Source: Megachile rotundata (taxonomy: Eukaryota > Arthropoda > Insecta > Hymenoptera > Megachilidae). From it: a stretch of 64,000 nt of DNA. Positions 25,256-38,379 of the stretch are shown here, in pieces. Both the position numbers and the translations under genes were made by a program. Numbering within the stretch: the first letter of the stretch is position 1; every line of letters starts with the position of its first letter. The stretch spans positions 248,001 through 312,000 of the forward strand of contig NW_027473352.1 of the NCBI RefSeq assembly GCF_050947335.1, given 5' to 3'. The notes beneath the pieces were generated by a model. It saw only the letters and a list, made by a program, of their open reading frames with translations, was not told where the DNA came from and did no database searches.

Positions 25256-26239
25256 TGTGGGATTGTGACTGTGTGATTGTGTGATCGTGACTGTGTGATC
25301 ATGGTTGTGGGATTGTGACTGTGTGATTGTGTGATCGTGATTGAGATTGTGTGATTGTGATTCTTGTGACTGTGATTGTGTGATTGTGATTGTGTGATTG
25401 TGATTGTGTGGTCGTGATTTTGTGATCGTGATTGCGTGATCGTGATTGTGACTGTGACTGCGTGATTTGATTGTGTGACTGTGATTGTGTGATCGTGATT
25501 GTGTGATCGTGATTGTGTGACCGTGATTGTGTGATCGTGATTGAGTGATCGTGATTGTGTGATTGTAATTGTGTGATTGTGATTGAGTGATTGTGATTGT
25601 GTGATTGTGCGATCGTGATTGTGCGATCGCGATTGTGTGATTGTGATTGCGTGATCGTGATTGTGTGATTGTGTTATTGTGATTGTGTTATTGTGATTGT
25701 GTTATTGTGATTGTGTGATCGTGATTGTGTGATGGTGATTGTGTGATGGTGATGGTGTGATTGTGATTGTGTGATCGTGACTGTGTGATCGTGATTGTGT
25801 CATCGTGATTGTGTGATCATGATTGTGTGACTGTGTTATTGTGATTGTGTGATTCTGATTGTGTGATTGTGGTTGTGTGATCGTCACTGTGTGATCGTGA
25901 TTGTGTGATCGTGATTGTGGGATTGTGACTGTGTGATTGTGTGATCATGGCGGTGTGACCGTGATTGTGTGATCGTGATTGTGGGATTGTGACTGTGTGA
26001 TTGTGTGATCGTGATTGAGATTGTGTGATTGTGATTGTGTGATCGTGACTGTGTGGTCGTGATTGTGGGATTGTGACTGTGTGATTGTGTGATTGTGATT
26101 GTGTGATTGTGATTGTGTGATTGTGATTGTGTGATTGTGATTGTGTGATTGTGATTGTGTGATTGTGATTGTGTGATTGTGATTGTGTGATTGTGATTGT
26201 GTGATTGTGATTGTGTGATTGTGATTGTGTGATTGTGAT
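24326..26239 (+). repeat. 1914-bp tandem duplication, copy 1
   Basis: All markers from the GTGCGATCG unit near 24341 to GATCATGGCGG near 25945 recur exactly 1914 bases later. They include the 1-bp-deletion marker GCGTGATTTGATTG (GATTT at 25464 and 27378). Within the shared 1.77 kb I noticed two point differences (GTGCTTG versus GTACTTG near 25048/26962, GACTGTG versus GAATGTG near 25451/27365). The divergence point is near 26093/28007. Confidence 0.93.
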
Positions 26240-28007
26240 TGTGATTGTGTGATTGTGCGATCGTGATTGTGCGATCGCGATTGTGTGATTGTGATTGTGT
26301 GGTCGTGATTTTGTGATCGTGATTGCGTGATCGTGATTGCGTGATCGTGATTGCGTGATCGTGATTGCGTGATCGTGATTGTGTGATTGTGTTATTGTGA
26401 TTGTGTTATTGTGATTGTGTGATCGTGATTGTGTGATGGTGATTGTGTGATGGTGATGGTGTGATTGTGATTGTGTGATCGTGACTGTGTGATCGTGATT
26501 GTGTCATCGTGATTGTGTGATCATGATTGTGTGACTGTGTTATTGTGATTGTGTGATTCTGATAGTGTGATTGTGGTTGTGTGATCGTCACTGTGTGATC
26601 GTGATTGTGTGATCGTGATTGTGGGATTGTGACTGTGTGTATGTGTGATCGTGACGGTGTGATCGTGATTGTGTGATCGTGATTGTGGGATTGTGACTGT
26701 GTGATTGTGTGATCGTGATTGAGATTGTGTGATTGTGTGATTGTGATTGTGTGGTCGTGATTTTGTGATCGTGATTGCGTGATCGTGATTGCGTGATCGT
26801 GATTCCGTGATCGTGAATGTGTGATCGTGATTGTGTGATCGTGATTGTGGGATTGTGACTGTGTGATTGTGTGATCGTGACTGTGTGATCGTGATTGTGT
26901 GATCGTGATTGTGGGATTGTGACTGTGTGATTGTGTGATCGTGATTGAGATTGTGTGATTGTACTTGTGTGATCGCGATTGTGTGACTGTGATTGTGTGG
27001 TCGTGATTTTGTGATCGTGATTGCGTGATGGTGATTGCGTGATCGTGATTGCGTGATCGTGATTTTGTGACCGTGATTGTGTGATCGCGATTGTGCGACT
27101 GTGTTATTGTGATTGTGTGATTCTGATTGTGTGATTGTGATTGTGTGATCGTAACTGTGTGGTCGTGATTGTGGGATTGTGACTGTGTGATTGTGTGATC
27201 GTGACTGTGTGATCATGGTTGTGGGATTGTGACTGTGTGATTGTGTGATCGTGATTGAGATTGTGTGATTGTGATTCTTGTGACTGTGATTGTGTGATTG
27301 TGATTGTGTGATTGTGATTGTGTGGTCGTGATTTTGTGATCGTGATTGCGTGATCGTGATTGTGAATGTGACTGCGTGATTTGATTGTGTGACTGTGATT
27401 GTGTGATCGTGATTGTGTGATCGTGATTGTGTGACCGTGATTGTGTGATCGTGATTGAGTGATCGTGATTGTGTGATTGTAATTGTGTGATTGTGATTGA
27501 GTGATTGTGATTGTGTGATTGTGCGATCGTGATTGTGCGATCGCGATTGTGTGATTGTGATTGCGTGATCGTGATTGTGTGATTGTGTTATTGTGATTGT
27601 GTTATTGTGATTGTGTTATTGTGATTGTGTGATCGTGATTGTGTGATGGTGATTGTGTGATGGTGATGGTGTGATTGTGATTGTGTGATCGTGACTGTGT
27701 GATCGTGATTGTGTCATCGTGATTGTGTGATCATGATTGTGTGACTGTGTTATTGTGATTGTGTGATTCTGATTGTGTGATTGTGGTTGTGTGATCGTCA
27801 CTGTGTGATCGTGATTGTGTGATCGTGATTGTGGGATTGTGACTGTGTGATTGTGTGATCATGGCGGTGTGACCGTGATTGTGTGATCGTGATTGTGGGA
27901 TTGTGACTGTGTGATTGTGTGATCGTGATTGAGATTGTGTGATTGTGATTGTGTGATCGTGACTGTGTGGTCGTGATTGTGGGATTGTGACTGTGTGATT
28001 GTGTGAT
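26240..28007 (+). repeat. 1914-bp tandem duplication, copy 2
   Basis: This is the second copy of the 24326-26239 unit. Between the copies lies a short clean tract (about 26090-26240, around 10 units) that belongs to copy 1. After 28007 the copy runs instead into the long homogeneous tract at 28021. Confidence 0.93.
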
Positions 28008-28020
28008 CGTGACTGTGTGA

Positions 28021-29069
28021 TTGTGATTGTGTGATTGTGATTGTGTGATTGTGATTGTGTGATTGTGATTGTGTGATTGTGATTGTGTGATTGTGATTGT
28101 GTGATTGTGATTGTGTGATTGTGATTGTGTGATTGTGATTGTGTGATTGTGATTGTGTGATTGTGATTGTGTGATTGTGATTGTGTGATTGTGATTGTGT
28201 GATTGTGATTGTGTGATTGTGATTGTGTGATTGTGATTGTGTGATTGTGATTGTGTGATTGTGATTGTGTGATTGTGATTGTGTGATTGTGATTGTGTGA
28301 TTGTGATTGTGTGATTGTGATTGTGTGATTGTGATTGTGTGATTGTGATTGTGTGATTGTGATTGTGTGATTGTGATTGTGTGATTGTGATTGTGTGATT
28401 GTGATTGTGTGATTGTGATTGTGTGATTGTGATTGTGTGATTGTGATTGTGTGATTGTGATTGTGTGATTGTGATTGTGTGATTGTGATTGTGTGATTGT
28501 GATTGTGTGATTGTGATTGTGTGATTGTGATTGTGTGATTGTGATTGTGTGATTGTGATTGTGTGATTGTGATTGTGTGATTGTGATTGTGTGATTGTGA
28601 TTGTGTGATTGTGATTGTGTGATTGTGATTGTGTGATTGTGATTGTGTGATTGTGATTGTGTGATTGTGATTGTGTGATTGTGATTGTGTGATTGTGATT
28701 GTGTGATTGTGATTGTGTGATTGTGATTGTGTGATTGTGATTGTGTGATTGTGATTGTGTGATTGTGATTGTGTGATTGTGATTGTGTGATTGTGATTGT
28801 GTGATTTTGATTGTGTGATTGTGATTGTGTGATTGTGATTGTGTGATTGTGATTGTGTGATTGTGATTGTGTGATTGTGATTGTGTGATTGTGATTGTGT
28901 GATTGTGATTGTGTGATTGTGATTGTGTGATTGTGATTGTGTGATTGTGATTGTGTGATTGTGATTGTGTGATTGTGATTGTGTGATTGTGATTGTGTGA
29001 TTGTGATTGTGTGATTGTGATTGTGTGATTGTGATTGTGTGATTGTGATTGTGTGATTGTGATTGTGTG
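28021..29069 (+). repeat. Homogeneous 14-mer tract (~75 units)
   Basis: About 1049 bases of the 14-mer contain one GATTTTG variant near 28804. The tract ends at the GATGGTGATTG module at 29069. The - strand frame is open through it, but only because the repeat has no stop there. Confidence 0.93.
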
Positions 29070-29760
29070 ATGGTGATTGTGTGATGGTGATGGTGTGATT
29101 GTGATTGTGTGATCGTGACTGTGTGATCGTGATTGTGTCATCGTGATTGTGTGATCATGATTGTGTGACTGTGTTATTGTGATTGTGTGATTGTGGTTGT
29201 GTGATCGTGACTGTGTGATCGTGATTGTGTGATCGTGATTGTGGGATTGTGACTGTGTGATTGTGTGATCGTGACGGTGTGATCGTGATTGTGGGATTGT
29301 GACTGTGTGATTGTGTGATCGTGATTGAGATTGTGTGATTGTGATTGTGTGATCGTGATTGTGTGATTGTGATTGTGTGGTCGTGATTTTGTGATCGTGA
29401 TTGCGTGATCGTGATTGCGTGATCGTGATTGCGTGATCGTGAATGTGTGATCGTGATTGTGTGATCGTGATTGGGTGACTGTGTTATTGTGATTGTGTGA
29501 TTCTGATTGTGTGATTGTGATTGTGTGATCGTGACTGTGTGGTCGTGATTGTGGGATTGTGACTGTGTGATTGTGTGATCGTGACTGTGTGATTGTGATC
29601 GTGTGACTGTGATTGTGTGATTGTGATTGTGTGATTGTGATTGTGTGATTGTGATTGTGTGATTGTGATTGTGTGATTGTGATTGTGTTATTGTGATTGT
29701 GTGATTGTGATTGTGTGATTGTGATTGTGTGATTGTGATTGTGTGATTGTGATTGTGTGA
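29070..29760 (+). repeat. ~700-bp tandem duplication, copy 1
   Basis: TGGTGATTGTGTGATGG at 29071 recurs at 29761 (offset 690). The rare GATTGGGTGACTG unit at 29471 recurs at 30175 (offset 704). The 14-base change is one extra GATCGTG unit before GTGGG in copy 2. Each copy ends in a short clean tract. Confidence 0.9.
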
Positions 29761-30475
29761 TGGTGATTGTGTGATGGTGATGGTGTGATTGTGATTGTGT
29801 GATCGTGACTGTGTGATCGTGATTGTGTCATCGTGATTGTGTGATCATGATTGTGTGACTGTGTTATTGTGATTGTGTGATTGTGGTTGTGTGATCGTGA
29901 CTGTGTGATCGTGATTGTGTGATCGTGATTGTGTGATCGTGATTGTGGGATTGTGACTGTGTGATTGTGTGATCGTGACGGTGTGATCGTGATTGTGGGA
30001 TTGTGACTGTGTGATTGTGTGATCGTGATTGAGATTGTGTGATTGTGATTGTGTGATCGTGATTGTGTGATTGTGATTGTGTGGTCGTGATTTTGTGATC
30101 GTGATTGCGTGATCGTGATTGCGTGATCGTGATTGCGTGATCGTGAATGTGTGATCGTGATTGTGTGATCGTGATTGGGTGACTGTGTTATTGTGATTGT
30201 GTGATTCTGATTGTGTGATTGTGATTGTGTGATCGTGACTGTGTGGTCGTGATTGTGGGATTGTGACTGTGTGATTGTGTGATCGTGACTGTGTGATTGT
30301 GATCGTGTGACTGTGATTGTGTGATTGTGATTGTGTGATTGTGATTGTGTGATTGTGATTGTGTGATTGTGATTGTGTGATTGTGATTGTGTGGTTGTGA
30401 TTGTGTGATTGTGATTGTGTGATTGTGATAGTGTGATTGTGATTGTGTGATTGTGATTGTGTGATTGTGATTGTG
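29761..30475 (+). repeat. ~700-bp tandem duplication, copy 2
   Basis: The second copy of 29070-29760 has one extra 14-mer. It merges into the clean tract that follows GATCGTGTGACTG near 30300, so its right end is approximate. Confidence 0.87.
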
Positions 30476-31130
30476 TGATTGTGATTGTGTGATTGTGATT
30501 GTGTGATTGTGATTGTGTGATTGTGATTGTGTGATTGTGATTGTGTGATTGTGATTGTGTGATTGTGATTGTGTGATTGTGATTGTGTGATTGTGATTGT
30601 GTGATTGTGATTGTGTGATTGTGATTGTGTGATTGTGATTGTGTGATTGTGATTGTGTGATTGTGATTGTGTGATTGTGATTGTGTGATTGTGATTGTGT
30701 GATTGTGATTGTGTGATTGTGATTGTGTGATTGTGATTGTGTGATTGTGATTGTGTGATTGTGATTGTGTGATTGTGATTGTGTGATTGTGATTGTGTGA
30801 TTGTGTGATTGTGATTGTGCGATTGTGATTGTGCGATTGTGATTGTGTGATTGTGATTGTGTGATTGTGATTGTGTGATTGTGATTGTGTGATTGTGATT
30901 GTGTGATTGTGATTGTGTGATTGTGATTGTGTGATTGTGATTGTGTGATTGTGGTTGTGTGGTTGTGATTGTGTGATTGTGATTGTGTGATTGTGATTGT
31001 GTGATTCTGATTGTGTGATTGTGATTGTGTGATTGTGATTGTGATTGTGATTGTGTGATTGTGATTGTGTGATTGTGATTGTGTGATTGTGATTGTGTGA
31101 TTGTGATTGTGTGATTGTGATTGTGTGATC
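30315..31130 (+). repeat. Mostly homogeneous 14-mer tract
   Basis: Clean 14-mers carry isolated variant units: GTGGTTG near 30393, GATAGTG near 30428, GTGCGATTG at two adjacent units near 30829 and 30843, GTGGTTG pairs near 30953, GATTCTG near 31006 and a 6-mer phase shift near 31045. Confidence 0.87.
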
Positions 31131-32480
31131 GTGATTATGTGATCGTGATTGTGAATGTGTGATTGTGATTGTGTGATACTGATTGTGTGATTGTGATTGT
31201 GTGATTGTGATTGTGTGATTGTGATTGTGTGATTGTGATTGTGTGATTGTGATTGTGTGATTGTGATTGTGTGATTGTGATTGTGTGATTGTGATTGTGT
31301 GATTGTGATTGTGTGATTGTGATTGTGTGATTGTGATTGTGTGATTGTGATTGTGTGATTGTGATTGTGTGAATGTGATTGTGTGATTGTGATTGTGTGT
31401 TTGTGATTGTGTGACTGTGATTGTGTGATTGTGATTGTGTGATTGTGATTGTGTGATTGTGATTGTGTGATCGTGATTATGTGATCGTGATTGTGAATGT
31501 GTGATAGTGATTGTGATTATGTGAATGTGTGATTGTGATTGTGTGATCGTGATTGTGAGATAGTGATTGTGTGATCGTGATTGTGTGATTGTGTTATTGT
31601 GATTGTGTGATTCTGATTGTGTGATTGTGATTGTGTGATTGTGTGATCGTGATTGTGGGATTGCGACTGTGTGATTGTGTGATCGTGATTGAGATTGTGT
31701 GATTGTGATTGCGTGATACTGATTGTGTGATTGTGATTGTGTGATTGTGATTGTGTGATTGTGATTGTGGGATTGTGATTGTGTGATTCTGATTGTGTGG
31801 TTGTGATTGTGTGATTGTGATTGTGATTGTGATTGTGTGACTGTGTGATTGTGATTGTGCGATCGAGATTGTGTGATCGTGATTGGGCGATCGTGATTGT
31901 GTGATCGTGATTGTGTGATCGTGATTGTGTGATTGTGATTGTGTGATTGTGATTGTGTGATTGTGATTGTGTGATCGTGATTGTGTGATTGTGATTGTGT
32001 GGTCGTGATTTTGTGATCGTGATTGCGTGATCGTGATTGCGTGATCGTGATTGCGTGATCGTGAATGTGTGATCGTGATTGTGTGATCGTGATTGTGGGA
32101 TTGCGACTGTGTGATTGTGTGATCGTGACTGTGTGATCGTGATTGTGTGATCGTGATTGTGGGATTGTGACTGTGTGATTGTGTGATCGTGATTGAGATT
32201 GTGTGATTGTGATTGTGTGATCGCGATTGTGTGACTGTGATTGTGTGGTCGTGATTTTGTGCTCGTGATTGCGTGATGGTGATTGCGTGATCGTGATTGC
32301 GTGATCGTGATTGTGTGACCGTGATTGTGTGATCGTGATTGTGCGACTGTGTTATTGTGATTGTGTGATTCTGATTGTGTGATTGTGATTGTGTGATCGT
32401 AACTGTGTGGTCGTGATTGTGGGATTGTGACTGTGTGATTGTGTGATCGTGACTGTGTGATTGTGATCGTGTGACTGTGA
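31131..32480 (+). repeat. Mixed tract then variant-rich block
   Basis: The GATTATGTGATCG marker appears twice, near 31137 and 31467. The later one matches 21131 at offset 10336. Then follow GATACTG, GCGATCGAG and GTGGGATTGCGACTG at 32097. The stretch corresponds to 21.1-22.7 kb and so marks another higher-order copy. Confidence 0.84.
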
Positions 32481-34573
32481 TTGTGTGATTGTGATTGTGT
32501 GATTGTGATTGTGTGATTGTGATTGTGTGATTGTGATTGTGTGATTGTGATTGTGTGATTGTGATTGTGTGATTGTGATTGTGTGATTGTGATTGTGTGA
32601 TTGTGATTGTGTGATTGTGATTGTGTGATTGTGATTGTGTGATTGTGATTGTGTGATTGTGATTGTGTGATCGTGATTGTGTGATCGTGATTGTGTGACC
32701 GTGATTGTGTGATCGTGATTGAGTGATCGTGATTGTGTGATTGTAATTGTGTGATTATGATTGAGTGATTGTGATTGTGTGATTGTGCGATCGTGATTGT
32801 GCGATCGCGATTGTGTGATTGTGATTGTGTGGTCGTGATTTTGTGATCGTGATTGCGTGATCGTGATTGCGTGATCGTGATTGCGTGATCGTGATTGCGT
32901 GATCGTGATTGTGTGATTGTGTTATTGTGATTGTGTTATTGTGATTGTGTGATCGTGATTGTGTGATGGTGATTGTGTGATGGTGATGGTGTGATTGTGA
33001 TTGTGTGATCGTGACTGTGTGATCGTGATTGTGTCATCGTGATTGTGTGATCATGATTGTGTGACTGTGTTATTGTGATTGTGTGATTCTGATTGTGTGA
33101 TTGTGGTTGTGTGATCGTCACTGTGTGATCGTGATTGTGTGATCGTGATTGTGGGATTGTGACTGTGTGTATGTGTGATCGTGACGGTGTGATCGTGATT
33201 GTGTGATCGTGATTGTGGGATTGTGACTGTGTGATTGTGTGATCGTGATTGAGATTGTGTGATTGTGTGATTGTGATTGTGTGGTCGTGATTTTGTGATC
33301 GTGATTGCGTGATCGTGATTGCGTGATCGTGATTCCGTGATCGTGAATGTGTGATCGTGATTGTGTGATCGTGATTGTGGGATTGTGACTGTGTGATTGT
33401 GTGATCGTGACTGTGTGATCGTGATTGTGTGATCGTGATTGTGGGATTGTGACTGTGTGATTGTGTGATCGTGATTGAGATTGTGTGATTGTGCTTGTGT
33501 GATCGCGATTGTGTGACTGTGATTGTGTGGTCGTGATTTTGTGATCGTGATTGCGTGATGGTGATTGCGTGATCGTGATTGCGTGATCGTGATTGTGTGA
33601 CCGTGATTGTGTGATCGTGATTGTGCGACTGTGTTATTGTGATTGTGTGATTCTGATTGTGTGATTGTGATTGTGTGATCGTAACTGTGTGGTCGTGATT
33701 GTGGGATTGTGACTGTGTGATTGTGTGATCGTGACTGTGTGATCATGGTTGTGGGATTGTGACTGTGTGATTGTGTGATCGTGATTGAGATTGTGTGATT
33801 GTGATTCTTGTGACTGTGATTGTGTGATTGTGATTGTGTGATTGTGATTGTGTGGTCGTGATTTTGTGATCGTGATTGCGTGATCGTGATTGTGACTGTG
33901 ACTGCGTGATTTGATTGTGTGACTGTGATTGTGTGATCGTGATTGTGTGATCGTGATTGTGTGACCGTGATTGTGTGATCGTGATTGAGTGATCGTGATT
34001 GTGTGATTGTAATTGTGTGATTGTGATTGAGTGATTGTGATTGTGTGATTGTGCGATCGTGATTGTGCGATCGCGATTGTGTGATTGTGATTGCGTGATC
34101 GTGATTGTGTGATTGTGTTATTGTGATTGTGTTATTGTGATTGTGTTATTGTGATTGTGTGATCGTGATTGTGTGATGGTGATTGTGTGATGGTGATGGT
34201 GTGATTGTGATTGTGTGATCGTGACTGTGTGATCGTGATTGTGTCATCGTGATTGTGTGATCATGATTGTGTGACTGTGTTATTGTGATTGTGTGATTCT
34301 GATTGTGTGATTGTGGTTGTGTGATCGTCACTGTGTGATCGTGATTGTGTGATCGTGATTGTGGGATTGTGACTGTGTGATTGTGTGATCATGACGGTGT
34401 GACCGTGATTGTGTGATCGTGATTGTGGGATTGTGACTGTGTGATTGTGTGATCGTGATTGAGATTGTGTGATTGTGATTGTGTGATCGTGACTGTGTGG
34501 TCGTGATTGTGGGATTGTGACTGTCTGATTGTGTGATCGTGACTGTGTGATTGTGATCGTGTGACTGTGATTG
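32481..34573 (+). repeat. Higher-order copy of the 24-26 kb segment
   Basis: A clean tract to about 32667 is followed by markers matching 24.3-25.9 kb at offset 8444. They include GTGTGTATGTGTG near 33165, GATTCTTGTG at 33803 (25359) and the 1-bp-deletion unit at 33908 (25464). Neither the 1268/1296-bp nor the 1914-bp tandem duplication is present here. Confidence 0.88.
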
Positions 34574-36125
34574 TGTGATTGTGATTGTGTGATTGTGATT
34601 GTGTGATTGTGATTGTGTGATTGTGATTGTGTGATTGTGATTGTGTGATTGTGATTGTGTGATTGTGATTGTGTGATTGTGATTGTGTGATTGTGATTGT
34701 GTGATTGTGATTGTGTGATTGTGATTGTGTGATTGTGACTGTGTGATTGTGACTGTGTGATTGTGATTGTGTGATTGTGATTGTGTGATTGTGATTGTGT
34801 GATTGTGATTGTGTGATTGTGATTGTGTGATTGTGATTGTGTGATTGTGATTGTGTGATTGTGATTGTGTGATTGTGATTGTGTGATTGTGATTGTGTGA
34901 TTGTGATTGTGTGATTGTGATTGTGTGATTGTGATTGTGTGATTGTGATTGTGTGATCGTGACTGTGTGGTCGTGATTGTGGGATTGTGACTGTGTGATT
35001 GTGTGATCGTGACTGTGTGATTGTGATCGTGTGACTGTGATTGTGTGATTGTGATTGTGTGATTGTGATTGTGTGATTGTGATTGTGTGATTGTGATTGT
35101 GTGATTGTGATTGTGTGATTGTGATTGTGTGATTGTGATTGTGTGATTGTGATTGTGTGATTGTGATTGTGTGATTGTGATTGTGTGATTGTGATTGTGT
35201 GATTGTGATTGTGTGATTGTGATTGTGTGATTGTGATTGTGTGATTGTGATTGTGTGATTGTGATTGTGTGATTGTGATTGTGTGATTGTGATTGTGTGA
35301 TTGTGATTGTGTGATTGTGATTGTGTGATTGTGATTGTGTGATTGTGATTGTGTGATTGTGATTGTGTGATTGTGATTGTGTGATTGTGATTGTGTGATT
35401 GTGATTGTGTGATTGTGATTGTGTGATTGTGATTGTGTGATTGTGATTGTGTGATTGTGATTGTGTGACTGTGCTTGTGTGACTGTGATTGTGTGACTGT
35501 GATTGTGTGATTGTGATTGTGTGATTGTGATTGTGTGATTGTGATTGTGTGATTGTGATTGTGTGATTGTGATTGTGTGATTGTGATTGTGTGATTGTGA
35601 TTGTGTGATTGTGATTGTGTGATTGTGATTGTGTGATTGTGATTGTGTGATTGTGATTGTGTGATTGTGATTGTGTGATTGTGATTGTGTGATTGTGATT
35701 GTGTGATTGTGATTGTGTGATTGTGATTGTGTGATTCTGATTGTGTGATTCTGATTGTGTGATTCTGATTGTGTGATTGTGATTGTGTGATTGTGATTGT
35801 GTGATTGTGATTGTGTGATTGTGATTGTGTGATTGTGATTGTGTGATTGTGATTGTGTGATTGTGATTGTGTGATTGTGATTGTGTGATTGTGATTGTGT
35901 GATTGTGATTGTGTGATTGTGATTGTGTGATTGTGATTGTGTGATTGTGATTGTGTGATTGTGATTGTGTGATTGTGATTGTGTGATTGTGATTGTGTGA
36001 TTGTGATTGTGTGATTGTGATTGTGTGATTGTGATTGTGTGATTGTGATTGTGTGATTGTGATTGTGTGATTGTGATTGTGTGATTGTGATTGTGTGATT
36101 GTGATTGTGTGATTGTGATTGTGTG
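34574..36125 (+). repeat. Long homogeneous tracts with clustered variant units
   Basis: Clean 14-mer runs (about 34574-34735, 34760-34950, 35040-35460, 35500-36125) are interrupted by one short GTGGGATTG module (34955-35035) and by clustered variants. GACTGTG occurs at 34737 and 34751, GTGCTTGTGTGACTG at 35471, and GATTCTG at three adjacent units (CTG at 35737, 35751, 35765). Confidence 0.9.
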
Positions 36126-38379
36126 ATCGTAATTGTGTGACCGTGATTGTGTGATCGTGATTGAGTGATCGTGATTGTGTGATTGTAATTGTGTGATCGT
36201 AATTGTGTGACCGTGATTGTGTGATCGTGATTGAGTGATCGTGATTGTGTGATTGTAATTGTGTGATTGTGATTGAGTGATTGTGATTGTGTGATTGTGC
36301 GATCGTGATTGTGCGATCGCGATTGTGTGATTGTGATTGTGTGGTCGTGATTTTGTGATCGTGATTGCGTGATCGTGATTGTGTGATTGTGTTATTGTGA
36401 TTGTGTTATTGTGATTATGTGATCGTGATTGTGTGATGGTGATTGTGTGATGGTGATGGTGTGATTGTGATTGTGTGATCGTGACTGTGTGATCGTGATT
36501 GTGTCATCGTGATTGTGTGATCATGATTGTGTGACTGTATTATTGTGATTGTGTGATTCTGATTGTGTGATTGTGGTTGTGTGATCGTGACTGTGTGATC
36601 GTGATTGTGTGATCGTGATTGTGGGATTGTGACTGTGTGATTGTGTGGTCGTGACGGTGTGATCGCGATTGTGTGATCGTGATTGTGGGATTGTGACTGT
36701 GTGATTTTGTGATCGTGATTGAGGTTGTGTGATTGTGATTGTGTGACTGTGTTATTGTGATTGTGTGATTCTGATTGTGTGATTGTGATTGTGTGATCGT
36801 GACTGTATGGTCGTGATTGTGGGATCGTGACTGTGTGATCGTGACTGTGTGATCGTGATTGTGTGATCGTGATTGTGGAATTGTGACTGTGTGATTGTGT
36901 GATCGTGATTGAGATTGTGTGATTGTAATTGTGTGATTGTGATTGTGTGATTGTGATCGTGTGATTGTGCCATCGTGATTGTGCGATCGCGATTGTGTGA
37001 TTGTGATTGTGTGGTCGTGATTTTGTGATCGTGATTGCGTGATCGTGATTGAGTGATTGTGTGATTCTGATTGTGTGATCGTGATTGTGTGATTGTGATT
37101 GTGTGATTGTGATTGTGTGATTGTGATTGTGATTGTGATTGTGTGATTGTGTGATTGTGATTGTGGGATCGAGATTGTGTGATCGTGATTGCGTGATCGT
37201 GATTGTGTGATTGTGATTGTGTGACTGTGATTGTGTGATTGTGATTGTGTGGTCGTGACTGTGTGATCGTGATTGTGTGATTGTGATTGTGATTGTGCGA
37301 CTGTGTGATTGTGATTTTGTGATTGTGATTGTGTGATTGTGATTGTGTGATCGTGATTGTGTGATCTTGATTGTGTGATCGTGATTGTGTGATCGTGATT
37401 GTGTGGTCGTGATTGTGTGATCGTGATTGTGTGATCGTGTTTGTGTGATCGTGATTGTGATTGTGACTGCGTGATTGTGATTGTCTGACTGTGATTGTGT
37501 GATCGTGATTGTGTGATCGTGATTGTGTGACCGTGATTGTGTGATCGTGATTGAGTGATCGAGATTGTGTGATTGTAATTGTGTGATTGTGATTGAGTGA
37601 TTGTGATTGTGTGATTGTGCGATCGTGATTGTCCGATCGCGATTGTGTGTTTGTGATTGTGTGGTCGTGATTTTGTGATCGTGATTGCGGGATCGTGATT
37701 GTGTGATTGTGTTATTGTGATTGTGTTATTGTGATTGTGTGATCGTGATTATGTGATGGTGATTGTGTGATTGCGATTGTGTGATCGTGATTGTATCATC
37801 GTGATTGTGTGATCGTGATTGTGTGACAGTGTTATTGTGATTGTGTGATTCTGATTGGGTGATTGTGACTGTGTGATCGTGACTCTGTGATCGTGATTGT
37901 GTGATCGTGATTGTGGGATTGTGACTGTGTGATTGTGTGATCGTGACTGTGTGATCGTGATTGTGTGATCGTGATTGTGGGATTGTGACTGTGTGATTGT
38001 GTGATCGTGATTGAGATTGTGTGATTGTGATTGTGTGATCGCGATTGTGTGACTGTGATTGTGTGGTCGTGATTTTGTGATCGTGATTGCGTGATGGTGA
38101 TTGCGTGATCGTGATTGTGTGACCGTGATTGTGTGATCGTGTTTGTGCGACTGTGTTATTGTGATTGTGTGATTCTGATTGTGTGATTGTGATTGTGCGA
38201 TCGTAACTGTGTGGTCGTGGTTGTGGGATTGTGACTGTGTGATTGTGTGATCGTGACTGTGTGATCATGGTTGTGGGATTGTGACTGTGTGATTGTGTGA
38301 TCGTGATTGAGTTTGTGTGATTGTGATCGTGTGACTGTGATTGTGTGATTGTGATTGTGTGATTGTGATTGTGTGACAG
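36126..38379 (+). repeat. Variant-rich block of the 3.44-kb tandem repeat, copy 1
   Basis: GTGTGATCGTAATTG at 36121 recurs at 39561 (offset 3440). GATCGTGATTATGTGATGG at 37741 recurs at 41181 (3440). GATCATGG near 38266 recurs at 3454 because copy 1 lacks one GATTGCGTGATCGT unit. Each copy carries its own doubled GTAATTGTGTGACCG run at its start. No gene is seen. Confidence 0.91.

Noticed and set aside
27798..29141. 447-codon open frame over the clean tract at 28-29 kb
   Set aside because: Same reason: most of it is about 75 identical 14-mers read on the - strand.
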